Source: CAWBRT01 sp963832785 (lineage in GTDB: Bacteria; Acidobacteriota; Terriglobia; Terriglobales; Acidobacteriaceae). Taken from it: DNA of 64,000 nt. The translations under genes were made by a program, and so were the position numbers. This document shows, one piece after another, positions 1 through 8,110 of the stretch (position 1 is the first letter of the stretch; each line of letters starts with the position of its first letter). The stretch spans positions 1,736,001 through 1,800,000 of the forward strand of contig CAWHVF010000005.1 in NCBI GenBank assembly GCA_963832785.1. The letters are read 5' to 3'. The notes under the pieces were generated by a model, which was given only the letters and a program-made list of their open reading frames with translations, ran no database searches and was not told where the DNA came from.

Positions 1-1
1 T

Positions 2-484
2 TGGTGGTCCGATATGTATGCACGAGCGACTGCTATAACTGACCTTAATGGCGACGGCAAGCTGGATTTGGTAGTAACCTACGACTGGGATACAGATAGT
101 GCGGGTGGGCAAGAGACGTTTACCCTGCTGGGCAACGGAGACGGCAGTTTCCAGGCGTCCACTTACGTCGACACTGCTTTCGATGGAGCGCCGATGTTCG
201 CCGATCTGAATAGCGACGGCATTGTGGATGTGATCTTCACAGACGGCAACAATAACTACAGGCCATCGGTAGCTATGGGCCAGTTTAGTGGCGGGACGCT
301 AAACTTCGGTACGCCAACCGTGCTTTCGGGTGCTGAGGATGGCAGCGGTGGCGTCTATATCGCGGTTGGCGACTTGAATGGCGAAAAGAAGCCGGACATC
401 GTGATGTCCTACCCAAGCTATAACGCTGTCATGGTATTTCTTAACGACCACCGGCTTAAAGCCGGTGGGTTATATTGCGACTGA
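2..484 (+). pseudogene. FG-GAP repeat protein, 5' part, interrupted by IS200-type element
   Basis: This is the upstream part of a secreted or surface FG-GAP (integrin-like beta-propeller) protein. The reading frame is open from base 2, so the real start lies left of the window; the ATG at 14 is internal. Visible calcium-loop repeats of the type DLNGDGKLDLV and DLNSDGIVDVI mark successive propeller blades. The host frame runs to AAC at 443-445. After that the codons belong to the inserted element and hit a stop at 482-484. The gene resumes in frame at CTG 1047, so the two pieces are one broken gene. The function of such proteins in Acidobacteria is unknown beyond probable cell-surface or extracellular binding. 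Confidence 0.8.
448..468. repeat. IS200-type left-end hairpin
   Basis: A perfect 8-bp stem (CCACCGGC / GCCGGTGG) encloses the loop TTAAA. HUH transposases of this family recognise such subterminal hairpins as single-stranded DNA. The position directly inside the left junction supports the element boundary. Confidence 0.75.
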
Positions 485-538
485 AAGTCGCAGGTTGCGG
501 CTGGAAGCCGCCTGAAGCGCTCCCGGCTGCAAGCCGGC

Positions 539-982
539 TTAAGGCTCGGCGGGCGCGGTAATCTTGAACGCCTCCGCGTCTTCGTCCCACCTCTGATTTT
601 CGATGTACTCCATGATCATCTTCTCGTCCACCGCGCCCACCGTCGCGCAGAAATACCCCCGCGCCCACAGGTGCTGCCCCCAGTACCGTTTGCGCAGGTG
701 CGGAAAATCTTCCTGCAACCGCCGCGACGACTTCCCTTTCACGTACTGCACCAGCTTGGCCGGCGACAGCAGTGGCGGGGCAGATACCAGCATATGCACG
801 TGGTCCGGCGACACCGCGCCACGGATGATCGTCACTTCTCGCGCCTGGCAGATCTGCCGGATCACATCGCGGGCACGCTCCGCCACTTCCCCGCACAGCA
901 CTTTGTACCGATACTTCGTAATCCAGATCAGGTGATACTTGATGTCCCAAATCGCGTGCCCGCTGGTTCTATATTCAGTCAT
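539..982 (-). CDS. tnpA: IS200/IS605-family HUH transposase TnpA (Y1)
   Basis: This is a single-strand DNA transposase of 147 residues, the usual size for TnpA of the IS200 type. The metal-binding HUH motif is H61-V62-H63 (context SPDHVHML). The nucleophilic tyrosine is probably Y126 in the C-terminal helix (MEYIENQ). The N-terminal HLIWITKYRYKVL segment is also typical. No accessory tnpB is present, so this is an IS200-like element and not a full IS605. It is oriented opposite to the FG-GAP gene it interrupts. An open frame on the same strand at 456-950 is a shadow. All key residues are present, so the enzyme may be active. Confidence 0.93.
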   Translation of the reverse strand: MTEYRTSGHAIWDIKYHLIWITKYRYKVLCGEVAERARDVIRQICQAREVTIIRGAVSPDHVHMLVSAPPLLSPAKLVQYVKGKSSRRLQEDFPHLRKRYWGQHLWARGYFCATVGAVDEKMIMEYIENQRWDEDAEAFKITAPAEP

Positions 983-1020
983 CGTCCGCCTCGCGCCATT
1001 GTAGCGGGAGGCTAAAGCTT

Positions 1021-1036
1021 ACCGCCTTAAGGCGGT
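1021..1036. repeat. IS200-type right-end hairpin
   Basis: A perfect palindrome (ACCGCC-TTAA-GGCGGT) lies just inside the right junction. It is the partner of the left-end hairpin at 448-468. Confidence 0.7.
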
Positions 1037-3071
1037 GGGATTAAACCTGGCGATTGAACTAAATCAGGGCAGTGGAAAGTTTGGGCCCGGGCAGACCTAC
1101 TTCGCGGGATTTTATCCGGAGGGGATTGCCATCGCCGACATAAAAGGCGACGGCATAAATGAAGTGCTGGTATCCAGCGACGATAGCGGTGATATTGCCG
1201 TGCTTATGAACGACGGCACCGGCAAGCTGACGGCTCCAACCTTCGGATACGCGACCGGCGGTTGGCCATGGAGCATAGTGGCCGCCGACTTCGGCAGAGG
1301 GAAAATCGACTTGGCCATCCCCGATGACGAATCCACGGCCATGGCTTATCTGAAGGGACGCGGCGACGGCACCTTCGTCAGCGGCATTAATTACTACGCC
1401 AACCCCAGCTTGGCGAAGGAGAGCAGCAGCCTTTGGTACGACGGGTACATGGTGGCTGCCGGCGATTTCAACGGCACCGGCATGATGGGCCTGGCCCTGG
1501 GCATGTACCCTGATTGGAACTTCGATCCTACGGTAGGCGTAAGCCTGTTTATGCCAAGCCTCACCGGCAGCTATGCGCCCGTTAACGTGGGCTCAGGCGG
1601 TAACATGCCATACGTCGCCGTAGCTGACTTCAACGGCGACGGCAAAGCTGACATTGCCGCCTCCGACCAGACCAACGGCGTCATCCAGGTTTTTACCGGC
1701 AAGGGCAATGGCGCTTTCAATGTGCCAGTACAGTACACCCCGACCAACATGTCTCCGACAGGTCTGGTCGCCGCCGACCTGAGAGGCAATGGCCTGAAGG
1801 ATCTGGTCGTTTATGACTACAACTGGGACAGCAGCATCGGGGGCATCACGGTTTTTCTCAACGACGGCCAAGGCGGGTTCAAAACTCCGGTCAATTGCCC
1901 CCTGATGTATGGCGGCGAGTTCCTGGCAGTTGCCGATGTCAATGGCGACGGCATCCCGGATATCGTTGCCGTGGAGTATGGCGACTGGGACGGTGATGAC
2001 AACTACGTAGCCGTGTTATTAGGCGACGGCGCCGGGGGCTTCACTCTGCAAGGGGAAATGGATTTTCAACCTACCGACCCCTACAGCGACACGATGTACT
2101 ATCCGATTGGCGTCGCCCTGGGAGACTTCAATGGAGACAAGAAGGTCGACATTGCATTGACGTATGGCGATGAGGACAGTTACTACAATCAATATATCGT
2201 CGTGATGCTGAACAACGGCAACTGGAGCAGCGGCAATGTCGGATATGACCCCACCACGGCGGTGGCCTATCCGGCGACCCTGTTGGATACTTATTCGAGC
2301 GATTCGCCTTCGCCGTCCGACATACGGGCGGTCGATCTCAACGGGGATGGCAAGCTGGATTTGGTATATACCAACTACGACTATGGCACTATCGGCGTTT
2401 TGTACGGCAAGGGCGATGGCACGTTCTACGACACGGTCGAGTACCCCGTCGCGGCCGATGGCTATGGATTGGCGATCGCCGATCTCTGGAGCGAAGGGGC
2501 CTTGAGCATAGCTGTCGCGAGTTCCGATGCGCCGGTGGTTACGGTGCTGCGGCAGGTGGTTAACTCCTTCGGCGGATCGGCTGACGTCAGCAGTCTCACA
2601 GTAACGGCCGGCGGCTCCGGCAACGTCACCATTACCGTGTCGCCAGGGTTGGCATTCAGCGGTACGGTGACATTCTCTTGCCCATCGCCACCTCCGGGCG
2701 TGACCTGCAGCTTCAACCCGTCGACGCTCACGTTCCCGGGCAACGTGTATAGTACGGTGTTGACGGTCAACACAACCGGGACGAACGTGGCGCAACTGCA
2801 TCCGAACGTGCGCCGGGCGACAGGCTTGTGGGCCAGCTTCTTCGGTATCGGCATTGTTGGCTGCGTGCTGCTGGGCAAGGGCAAAAAGCTCAGCAAACGT
2901 GGAAAATGGATGGTGGCCGGCATGCTTGTGCTGCTGCTGTTCACGTTCGTGGGCTGTTGGGGAGGCGGAGGAAGAACAATCAACACCCCCACGGGGTCGC
3001 AGAACTTGAACGTGCAGATGCAGTCAGGCAACATCGTGAAAACAATCCCGGTGACACTGGTAGTCCACTAA
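1035..3071 (+). pseudogene. FG-GAP repeat protein, 3' part with C-terminal membrane anchor
   Basis: This is the downstream part of the gene broken at 446-1046. Host codons begin at CTG 1047; the GTG at 1035 lies inside the element. About eight more FG-GAP-like repeats follow (DFNGDGKADIA, DVNGDGIPDIV, DLNGDGKLDLV, each with glycine-rich GNGAF-type turns). An Ig-like segment comes next (about 2580-2790), containing the VTFSCPSPPPGVTCSF pattern frequent in acidobacterial secreted proteins. Two hydrophobic stretches follow (about 2827-2880 and 2905-2955), separated by a basic loop, and then a short tail. A fragment starting at the GTG would lack the signal peptide and would probably not be exported. 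An intrinsic terminator follows at 3096. Confidence 0.85.
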
Positions 3072-3095
3072 CTTTGTCCACTAACTTTACAAACC

Positions 3096-3128
3096 CGGCG
3101 GCCGGTTATTCCGGCCGCCGTTCTCTTT
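3096..3128 (+). terminator. Rho-independent terminator after the FG-GAP gene
   Basis: A perfect 10-bp GC-rich stem (CGGCGGCCGG / CCGGCCGCCG) with loop TTATT is followed by the T-rich tract TTCTCTTT. It lies 25 bases after the FG-GAP stop codon. Confidence 0.85.
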
Positions 3129-3156
3129 AGCGAGGCGCAGGACCTTATTCATTACA

Positions 3157-3173
3157 GCTTGTTTCATAAATGG
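3157..3173. repeat. Left copy of 17-bp inverted repeat of the IS110-type element
   Basis: This sequence is the perfect reverse complement of 4692-4708. Confidence 0.9.
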
Positions 3174-3312
3174 CTTTGAGGGTGCACTATCGTGGAAGCC
3201 CACGGCAGCCGCCGTGGCGATCTATGCACAGTGATTTCATGACGAGATCGGCTCCTGGCCGAGTACATTGGTTGTCGCTGAACAAGACCAAGGCTCGGGG
3301 ACAGGAGCCGAC

Positions 3313-4350
3313 ATGTTGATTATAGGCTGCGATTATCACCCGAGGTTTCAGCAAATCGCATTTGTGAATACGGAGACAGGAGAATGCGGTGAGCGGCGGT
3401 TGGAACACAACGGGGAGGCGGAGCAGTTCTACCGTTCACTGGCGGGCCAGGTGGTGCGGGTTGGGATGGAAGCCAGTGGGCACTCGCGTTGGTTCGAGCG
3501 CTTACTGGCGGAGTTGGGACAGGAGTTATGGGTTGGCGATCCGGCCAAGATTCGGGCGGCCGCCACGCGCAAGCAGAAGACCGACCGGCGGGATGCCGAG
3601 CATATCTTGCAGCTGTTGCTCAGCGGGCAGTTTGCCCAGCTGCGCATCTGGGTACCGACAGCGGCGCAGCGCGACGCACGGCAGTTGGTGATACACCGGC
3701 ACCGCTTAGTGCAGATGCGGACGCGGGTGAAGAACCAGTTGCGGGCGATTGCGCTGAACGAAGGCCTGGGGCGCAGGCCAGGGCTGTGGAGCAAGCCGGG
3801 GCAGGAGCAGTTTCGGGCGCTGGTGTTGCCGGCGTGGACGGCGCAACGGCGGCAGGACAATCTGGAACTGCTGGCCGAGCTAGAACGGCGCACCACCCCG
3901 CTGGACCAGGCGGTGGAGCAGGAAGGGGCGCGGCGGCCGGAGGTGGCACGCTTGCAGACGCATCCCGGAGTCGGTCCGATCACGGCGCTGGCCTTCGTGC
4001 TGACGATCGGCGATCCGACGCGCTTCCGCTGCGGCAAGCAGGTGGCCAGCTACCTCGGCCTGACCCCCGCCGAGGACAGCTCGGGCGGGCGGCAACGGCT
4101 GGGGCACATCAGCAAGCAAGGCAACGCCTTGTTGCGGGGGCTGCTGGTCGAGGCGGCGCATGCGACCGCCCAGCACGAGCCCGAGTTGGGGCGGTGCTAC
4201 CGGAGACTGGCGATGAAGAAGAACCGCGCCATTGCCGCCGTAGCCGTGGCCCGCAAGCTGGCGGTGCGGTTGTGGTGGATGTGGAATCGCGGAGTAGGCT
4301 ATGAAAGCTTCGCGAATTCCGGTTCGCATGCAGGGGGAAGTCCGGTTTAG
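3313..4350 (+). CDS. IS110-family transposase (DEDD / Transposase_20)
   Basis: This RNA-guided-type recombinase has 345 residues, the normal family length. The N-terminal RuvC-like domain shows acidic residues D7 (GCDYHP), E53 (GMEASGHSRW), D91 and D94 (KTDRRDAE). The C-terminal Transposase_20 domain shows the HPGVGPITALAF helix-hairpin region and the signature GLTPAEDSSGG, GHISKQGN and LLRGLLVEAA. The start at ATG 3313 is preceded by AGGAG at 5 bases. The frame is open back to 3268, but that extension has no ribosome site and would add 15 residues before the conserved start of the domain. Large open frames on both strands across it are GC-rich shadows. It appears intact. Confidence 0.95.
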   Translation: MLIIGCDYHPRFQQIAFVNTETGECGERRLEHNGEAEQFYRSLAGQVVRVGMEASGHSRWFERLLAELGQELWVGDPAKIRAAATRKQKTDRRDAEHILQLLLSGQFAQLRIWVPTAAQRDARQLVIHRHRLVQMRTRVKNQLRAIALNEGLGRRPGLWSKPGQEQFRALVLPAWTAQRRQDNLELLAELERRTTPLDQAVEQEGARRPEVARLQTHPGVGPITALAFVLTIGDPTRFRCGKQVASYLGLTPAEDSSGGRQRLGHISKQGNALLRGLLVEAAHATAQHEPELGRCYRRLAMKKNRAIAAVAVARKLAVRLWWMWNRGVGYESFANSGSHAGGSPV

Positions 4351-4691
4351 CCGGTGGGGTGAAGTTGATCCCCGACACAGTGATTGGACACCCTGCCTCC
4401 CTTGAGAGCAAGGGAGTTTGAAACAGGAATCATGGTACCCGCGCGGCGGGATCGAATACATGGCTGGTGGGACCGGGTCGTCCCACACAACGATCACGAG
4501 GCGAGCCTTGGTCGGCAAAGCAAAAGCAACAGCAACACCAAAACCAAAACCGCTGGGGAAGAGGAAAAACAAAACCCCACCCCCGCGCCAAGGTGTGCTT
4601 GACAGCGGAGATCTCGTCATACAAGCGCCTAAAGGCGTTATTGTTAAGCCCATTGTTTCCCACGCCTGAAGGCGTGGGCTTCCACCAGGTT
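4351..4691 (+). ncRNA. Noncoding right end of the IS110-type element; candidate bridge (seek) RNA region
   Basis: No convincing gene lies here. In IS1111-group elements the guide RNA that specifies target and donor sites is reported to come from the noncoding right end, so this is the place to expect it. Visible structure includes a 7-bp stem with a 6-base loop at 4397-4416 (CTCCCTT/AAGGGAG), then an A-rich low-complexity run at about 4520-4580. Two REP-like hairpins follow, at 4626-4637 (CGCC-TAAA-GGCG) and 4659-4678 (CCCACGCC-TGAA-GGCGTGGG). The last resembles an IS200-type end and could be a solo remnant. The RNA itself is inferred. Confidence 0.35.
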
Positions 4692-4708
4692 CCATTTATG
4701 AAACAAGC
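4692..4708. repeat. Right copy of 17-bp inverted repeat of the IS110-type element
   Basis: This sequence is the perfect reverse complement of 3157-3173. Confidence 0.9.
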
Positions 4709-4833
4709 ACTAGTACGCCCGCCATCAAGCGCTAGCTGTGAGTTTCGCAAAGCCCCTTCCCAGCTCTGCTTTTTCCTTACCGCAATGCAGGTGGCTGGCT
4801 TGTTGGCTCCGCCGCCGTCGTATACTGGCTGGC

Positions 4834-5416
4834 ATGCCCGCTCCATACCAGTCCATGGCTGCCAAAGCAGTGCTGTCGGTCTGCCTGGCGGTCCCGCTGC
4901 TGGCGCAATCCGGGCCGGACATGCCGCAAGCGGTATCAGCGGCGGTGGTAGCTGTCGGGGTGATAACAGTGGATGCTGCCGACTCCTCGGGCGCCGTGAC
5001 GGAGCATCCCGCCTTCATGAGCGGCTCCGGATTCTTCGTCAACCGGCAGGGGGATGTCGTCACCGCGGCTCACGTGGTGCGTGCCACCGAACGCACCCAT
5101 GAACAAATACAAGGCGCCGAGACTCGTCTGTTTGTCGGACTACGCGCCGATAACAGCTTCATTCCTGTTCCGGCGCAGGTGGTCGGCATCGACGACGCAC
5201 ACGACCTGGCGGTGTTGCGAACTAAATTGCCCGCGCGTTTGCAACCCGCCAATCCCGTGAAGCTGTCTTCCGCGCGGCCGGCAGATGGCGCATTGATAGA
5301 AACGGTCGGCCTGCCCGCGTCCACAGGATTGGCGCTGGTTCACAACACTGGCCACCTGGCGGACACAGTGCTGCTGCGGTCGGGCAATCTCATAGCCAAG
5401 GCGCCTGCGAATCTAG
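4834..5416 (+). pseudogene. Secreted trypsin-like serine protease, 5' part (His and Asp), split by IS5
   Basis: This is the N-terminal part of a periplasmic or secreted S1 (DegP/HtrA-like) protease. Either ATG 4834 or ATG 4855 gives a signal peptide (AAKAVLSVCLAVPLLAQ). The catalytic histidine is in GDVVTAAHVV and the catalytic aspartate in DAHDLAVLRT. The serine lies in the piece after the insertion (6577-6813). The host frame ends at CTA 5413-5415, and the G at 5416 completes its codon with bases 6581-6582. A TATACT box at 4821-4826 lies only 7 bases before ATG 4834, so the message may be nearly leaderless. There is no PDZ domain; the gene would encode a short single-domain protease of about 270 residues. 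Confidence 0.85.
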
Positions 5417-6576
5417 GGAGGCTCTGATTTAGTTCTCTGCTTTCCACAGCTACTCAGGTTAAAGTGCGAGTGAGTAGGTGGATTGAGAAGATGAGGCAGA
5501 GGACACTGGCGATGATGACCGGCTTTGAGCGGTACACCAAGAAGACGCGGCGTGCGCAGTTTCTGGAAGAGATGGAACAGGTAGTGCCGTGGAGCAAGCT
5601 GTGCGCGTTGATCGAGCCGCATTATCCCCAGCCGGGCAATGGCCGTCCGCCGGTTGGCGTGGAGCGGATGCTGCGCATTTACTTTCTGCAGCAGTGGTTC
5701 AACCTGTCGGACCCGGCGGTGGAAGAGGCGCTGTACGACTCAGTGGTGATGCGGCAGTTCGTGGGCATTGACCTGGGCCGGGAGCCGGTGCCGGACGAGA
5801 CCACGGTCTGCAAGTTCCGCCATCGATTGGAAGAGCACAGCCTGGGCGGGCAGATGCTGGAGGCGGTGAACTTGCATTTGCAGAGCAGGGGCGTACGGAT
5901 CACGAGGGGGACGATCGTGGACGCGACCATCATTCATGCGCCGTCGTCGACCAAGAACGGCGAGCAGAAGCGTGACCCGGAGATGCACCAGACGAAAAAA
6001 GGCAAGCAGTGGTACTTCGGAATGAAGGCGCACGTCGGAGTGGACAGCAAGACGAAGCTGGTCCACTCGGCCGTGGCGACGGCGGCCAACGTGGCCGACA
6101 GCACGGTATTGCCGGAGTTGCTGCACGGGGAAGAAACGAAGGTCTGGGGCGATCAAGCCTATGGCGGGCAGACGGAGGCGATCCGGGAAGTCGCGCCTGC
6201 GGCTCAGGACATGACCAACAAGCGTTATCGCTATAAGGATCGGATCGACGAAGTTGAGCGTGCCAAGAACCGGACGAAGTCGCGGGTGCGCTCGAAAGTG
6301 GAACATGTGTTCGGGGTCCTGAAGCTGAAGTTCGGATTCGTGAAGGTGCGCTATCGAGGTTTGATGAAGAACGCCAACCGGTTGTTCGCCGCCTTCGCCC
6401 TGGTGAACCTATTCCTGGTGCGCAGGAAGCTGTTGTACGCGGCGGCGTAGTGTCTGCGGACACCGCCGACAAGCTGCGGCAAGGGGCCGCAGGGCAAGGA
6501 AATCAGCATTCATAACCGAGATGCAATTGGGAACCTACAGCTTCTCGATCACTGAAGGTTCTTGTTCAGAGGTTCC
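5417..6576 (+). mobile_element. IS5-group insertion sequence (1160 bp) with CTAG target duplication
   Basis: Imperfect 11-bp terminal inverted repeats (GGAGGCTCTGA at 5417-5427; GGAACCTCTGA read inward from 6576; 9 of 11 match) flank one transposase gene. The 4-bp CTAG at 5413-5416 is repeated at 6577-6580, matching the YTAR target preference of the IS5 group. Removing the element plus one CTAG restores the protease frame (PANL followed by DVTRLTG). Confidence 0.93.
5491..6450 (+). CDS. IS5-family DDE transposase
   Basis: This is a cut-and-paste transposase of 319 residues, close to the 326 of E. coli IS5. The N-terminal DUF772-type region (MEQVVPWSKL, NGRPPVGVERMLRIYFLQQW) precedes the DDE_Tnp_1 domain. 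The triad is D in VDATIIHAPSSTKN, D in WGDQAYGG, and E in VEHVFGVLKLKFGF. The DPEMHQTKKGKQWYFGMKAH block is diagnostic of the IS5 group. The start at ATG 5491 matches the N-terminus of E. coli IS5 transposase by length; an upstream GTG at 5464 is possible but lacks a ribosome site. The frame is intact and probably active. Confidence 0.95.
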   Translation: MRQRTLAMMTGFERYTKKTRRAQFLEEMEQVVPWSKLCALIEPHYPQPGNGRPPVGVERMLRIYFLQQWFNLSDPAVEEALYDSVVMRQFVGIDLGREPVPDETTVCKFRHRLEEHSLGGQMLEAVNLHLQSRGVRITRGTIVDATIIHAPSSTKNGEQKRDPEMHQTKKGKQWYFGMKAHVGVDSKTKLVHSAVATAANVADSTVLPELLHGEETKVWGDQAYGGQTEAIREVAPAAQDMTNKRYRYKDRIDEVERAKNRTKSRVRSKVEHVFGVLKLKFGFVKVRYRGLMKNANRLFAAFALVNLFLVRRKLLYAAA

Positions 6577-6813
6577 CTAGATGTGACGCGCCTGACTGGG
6601 CTGCGCGAGTTCTACCTGGCTGACGCGAAGGCCGATGAGGGGATGAGCGGAGGACCAGCTTACCTGGTCGATAACGGCGCGGTCATCGGCGTGGTCCAGG
6701 GGTATACGCAGGAGCCGCGGCTGGCGGTCATAGTGCCTGCACGCCAGGTTATCGATCTGCTTAAGAAACACAATATTGGATACGAGGAGCTTCCGGCGGA
6801 CAGGGCTGACTAA
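6577..6813 (+). pseudogene. Trypsin-like serine protease, 3' part (catalytic Ser)
   Basis: This is the continuation of the protease begun at 4834. The catalytic serine is in DEGMSGGPAY, followed by the usual strand GAVIGVVQGY and a C-terminal helix (PARQVIDLLKKHNI). Reading resumes in the codon spanning the duplicated CTAG at 6577-6580. By itself this piece has no start signal and cannot be functional. Confidence 0.85.
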
Positions 6814-6891
6814 TCTGGCAGTCTACCGGCAGATGTCCCTCTGCCAGAGCCGAGGCCGCCCGTTATGGATTTCAGCGCCTTGGGATGAAAT

Positions 6892-7842
6892 CTACTCGAC
6901 TCCCAGGCGCCATCCAAGCCTGGCGGGGTCGAACCAGGATATCTCCTTCCCGAACCATTTCGAGCGAAGAGGCCCGCTCGAGGCTGTTCGTTTGTCCACG
7001 GCCGCTAACACAAAAGCGCAAGGAGCCTCGCCCAGTTGGGCAATTCGTACGGCCAGCCATGATTTGTCCGAGGATGGCGCCGCCAGGATTACCGGTGTTC
7101 CCTTGAACCAGGCCAGCCTGGCGCCGAAAGCCATATCGTCATGCGTGGCGGGAGCGGGCAGATTGTATGCGCGCTGGTATAGCTTAATGGAGCTTTCCAT
7201 GTCCTTTACGGCAATCACCACTTTGGAAATTCCGCGATAGTCGGTCGTTGTGGGCTTCCCGCTTGGGTAGACCCTGTACTCTCGAGGCGTAAGATCCCGA
7301 ATCAGGAAAGGGAAAAACGTTCCGTTTGGTCCAGGCCCGACACGCGCGAAGTCCCAGTCCAACTTCACTCCATCCATGCGTGTGCGTCCATTCTTCGCCG
7401 GGGTAGTTACCGCGATGCCAAGGCTGGAAAGCCGCTGCGCTTCGGCGCCAACGTCCGCTACCTGTACGGCCCAGGCGCAAGGTCCAGCATTGGCCTGGAT
7501 AAACTTACTCCAGTAATGGGCTGCCACGGCCTTCGGATCAGGGGCTGGCTGCAACCCGATGAGTTCAAGATACGACCCATCCGGAAAGCTAAGCAGCGCC
7601 ATCTCGGTGGCGTGATTCGAGTGTGGCCCGCCATTCTCGGTTTTCAGCCCAAGCGACGCCAGCGAGTCCTGCATTTGGCTAAGGCTTCGCCCAGCAGCAG
7701 TGACATGGTCGATTTGGAAGCGATGCATATTAGTTGACCGGCCTTCAGGCTTGTCCTTGGCGTACAAAGGCACACCTCCTATCATAGCCATTGCTCCGAA
7801 TGCGCCGACTTCTTTCAGGAAATTCCTCCGATTGCGTTCCAT
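6892..7842 (-). CDS. Tat-exported VOC/glyoxalase-like protein
   Basis: This 316-residue protein starts at ATG 7842 (GAAGGAGAG ribosome site 5 bases upstream), with a Tat-type signal: MERNRRNFLKEVGAFGAMAMIGG. It contains paired vicinal-oxygen-chelate modules, the first starting at IDHVTAAGRSL and the second at ISKVVIAVKDMESS. The arrangement is that of the Glyoxalase_3-like family, in which metal-dependent dioxygenase, isomerase or lyase chemistry is common. A functional assignment cannot be made. The gene converges on the broken protease and is separate from the peroxidase gene upstream. Confidence 0.8.
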   Translation of the reverse strand: MERNRRNFLKEVGAFGAMAMIGGVPLYAKDKPEGRSTNMHRFQIDHVTAAGRSLSQMQDSLASLGLKTENGGPHSNHATEMALLSFPDGSYLELIGLQPAPDPKAVAAHYWSKFIQANAGPCAWAVQVADVGAEAQRLSSLGIAVTTPAKNGRTRMDGVKLDWDFARVGPGPNGTFFPFLIRDLTPREYRVYPSGKPTTTDYRGISKVVIAVKDMESSIKLYQRAYNLPAPATHDDMAFGARLAWFKGTPVILAAPSSDKSWLAVRIAQLGEAPCAFVLAAVDKRTASSGPLRSKWFGKEISWFDPARLGWRLGVE

Positions 7843-8110
7843 GCTCAACTCTCCTTCCCCATGGTGCCAGTAGCCGCGATTCCAATTGAGGTGACTCACT
7901 CGAATGCCTTTCGGCCCGCGCTGCTTTATTGGATCAGGTTGCGCGGCAGGTCTATCAGCGGCAGCAGTGCCGGATGAATAATACCCGATTTCTCATTTTC
8001 CTGCTTTGCCGGCTTCGCGTAACCGAGCTAGTGCCTACACGCTGTCTTTATGCAGGAATCAGAAGATGAAACTGAACGACGAAATCCGCAAGCTTTCAAA
8101 AACGGCCCGC

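Larger units (their letters stand above)
446..1046. mobile_element. IS200/IS605-type insertion sequence, about 601 bp
   Basis: The element contains one small HUH transposase and subterminal hairpins at both ends: 448-468 on the left and 1021-1036 on the right. It has no terminal inverted repeats and no target duplication, as expected for this family. The left flank reads TTAAC and the right end reads TTAAAC. Boundaries are set by the host gene: joining base 445 to base 1047 restores one FG-GAP reading frame (FLN followed by LAIELNQ). The exact ends could shift by a few bases because AAC occurs at both junctions. Further short REP-like palindromes lie at about 496-545 between the left end and the transposase stop. 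Confidence 0.85.
3157..4708 (+). mobile_element. IS110/IS1111-type insertion sequence, about 1.55 kb
   Basis: A 17-bp perfect inverted repeat at 3157-3173 (GCTTGTTTCATAAATGG) and 4692-4708 brackets a DEDD transposase gene. IS1111-group members of the IS110 family carry subterminal inverted repeats, whereas IS110-group members usually do not, so this element looks IS1111-like. True ends may lie a few bases outside the repeats, and no target duplication is visible. There are about 140 noncoding bases before the gene and about 340 after it. The element sits just beyond the FG-GAP terminator and just before the next promoter, so it broke no gene when it entered. Confidence 0.8.

Noticed and set aside
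2019..2801. 260-codon minus-strand frame across the FG-GAP gene
   Set aside because: Shadow of the repeat gene, with no domain and no ribosome site.
3489..4304. Long plus-strand frame inside the IS110-type transposase, and large minus-strand frames at 3429-4037 and 3880-4695
   Set aside because: GC-rich shadows with arginine/alanine-rich low-complexity translations; the DEDD frame is the real gene.
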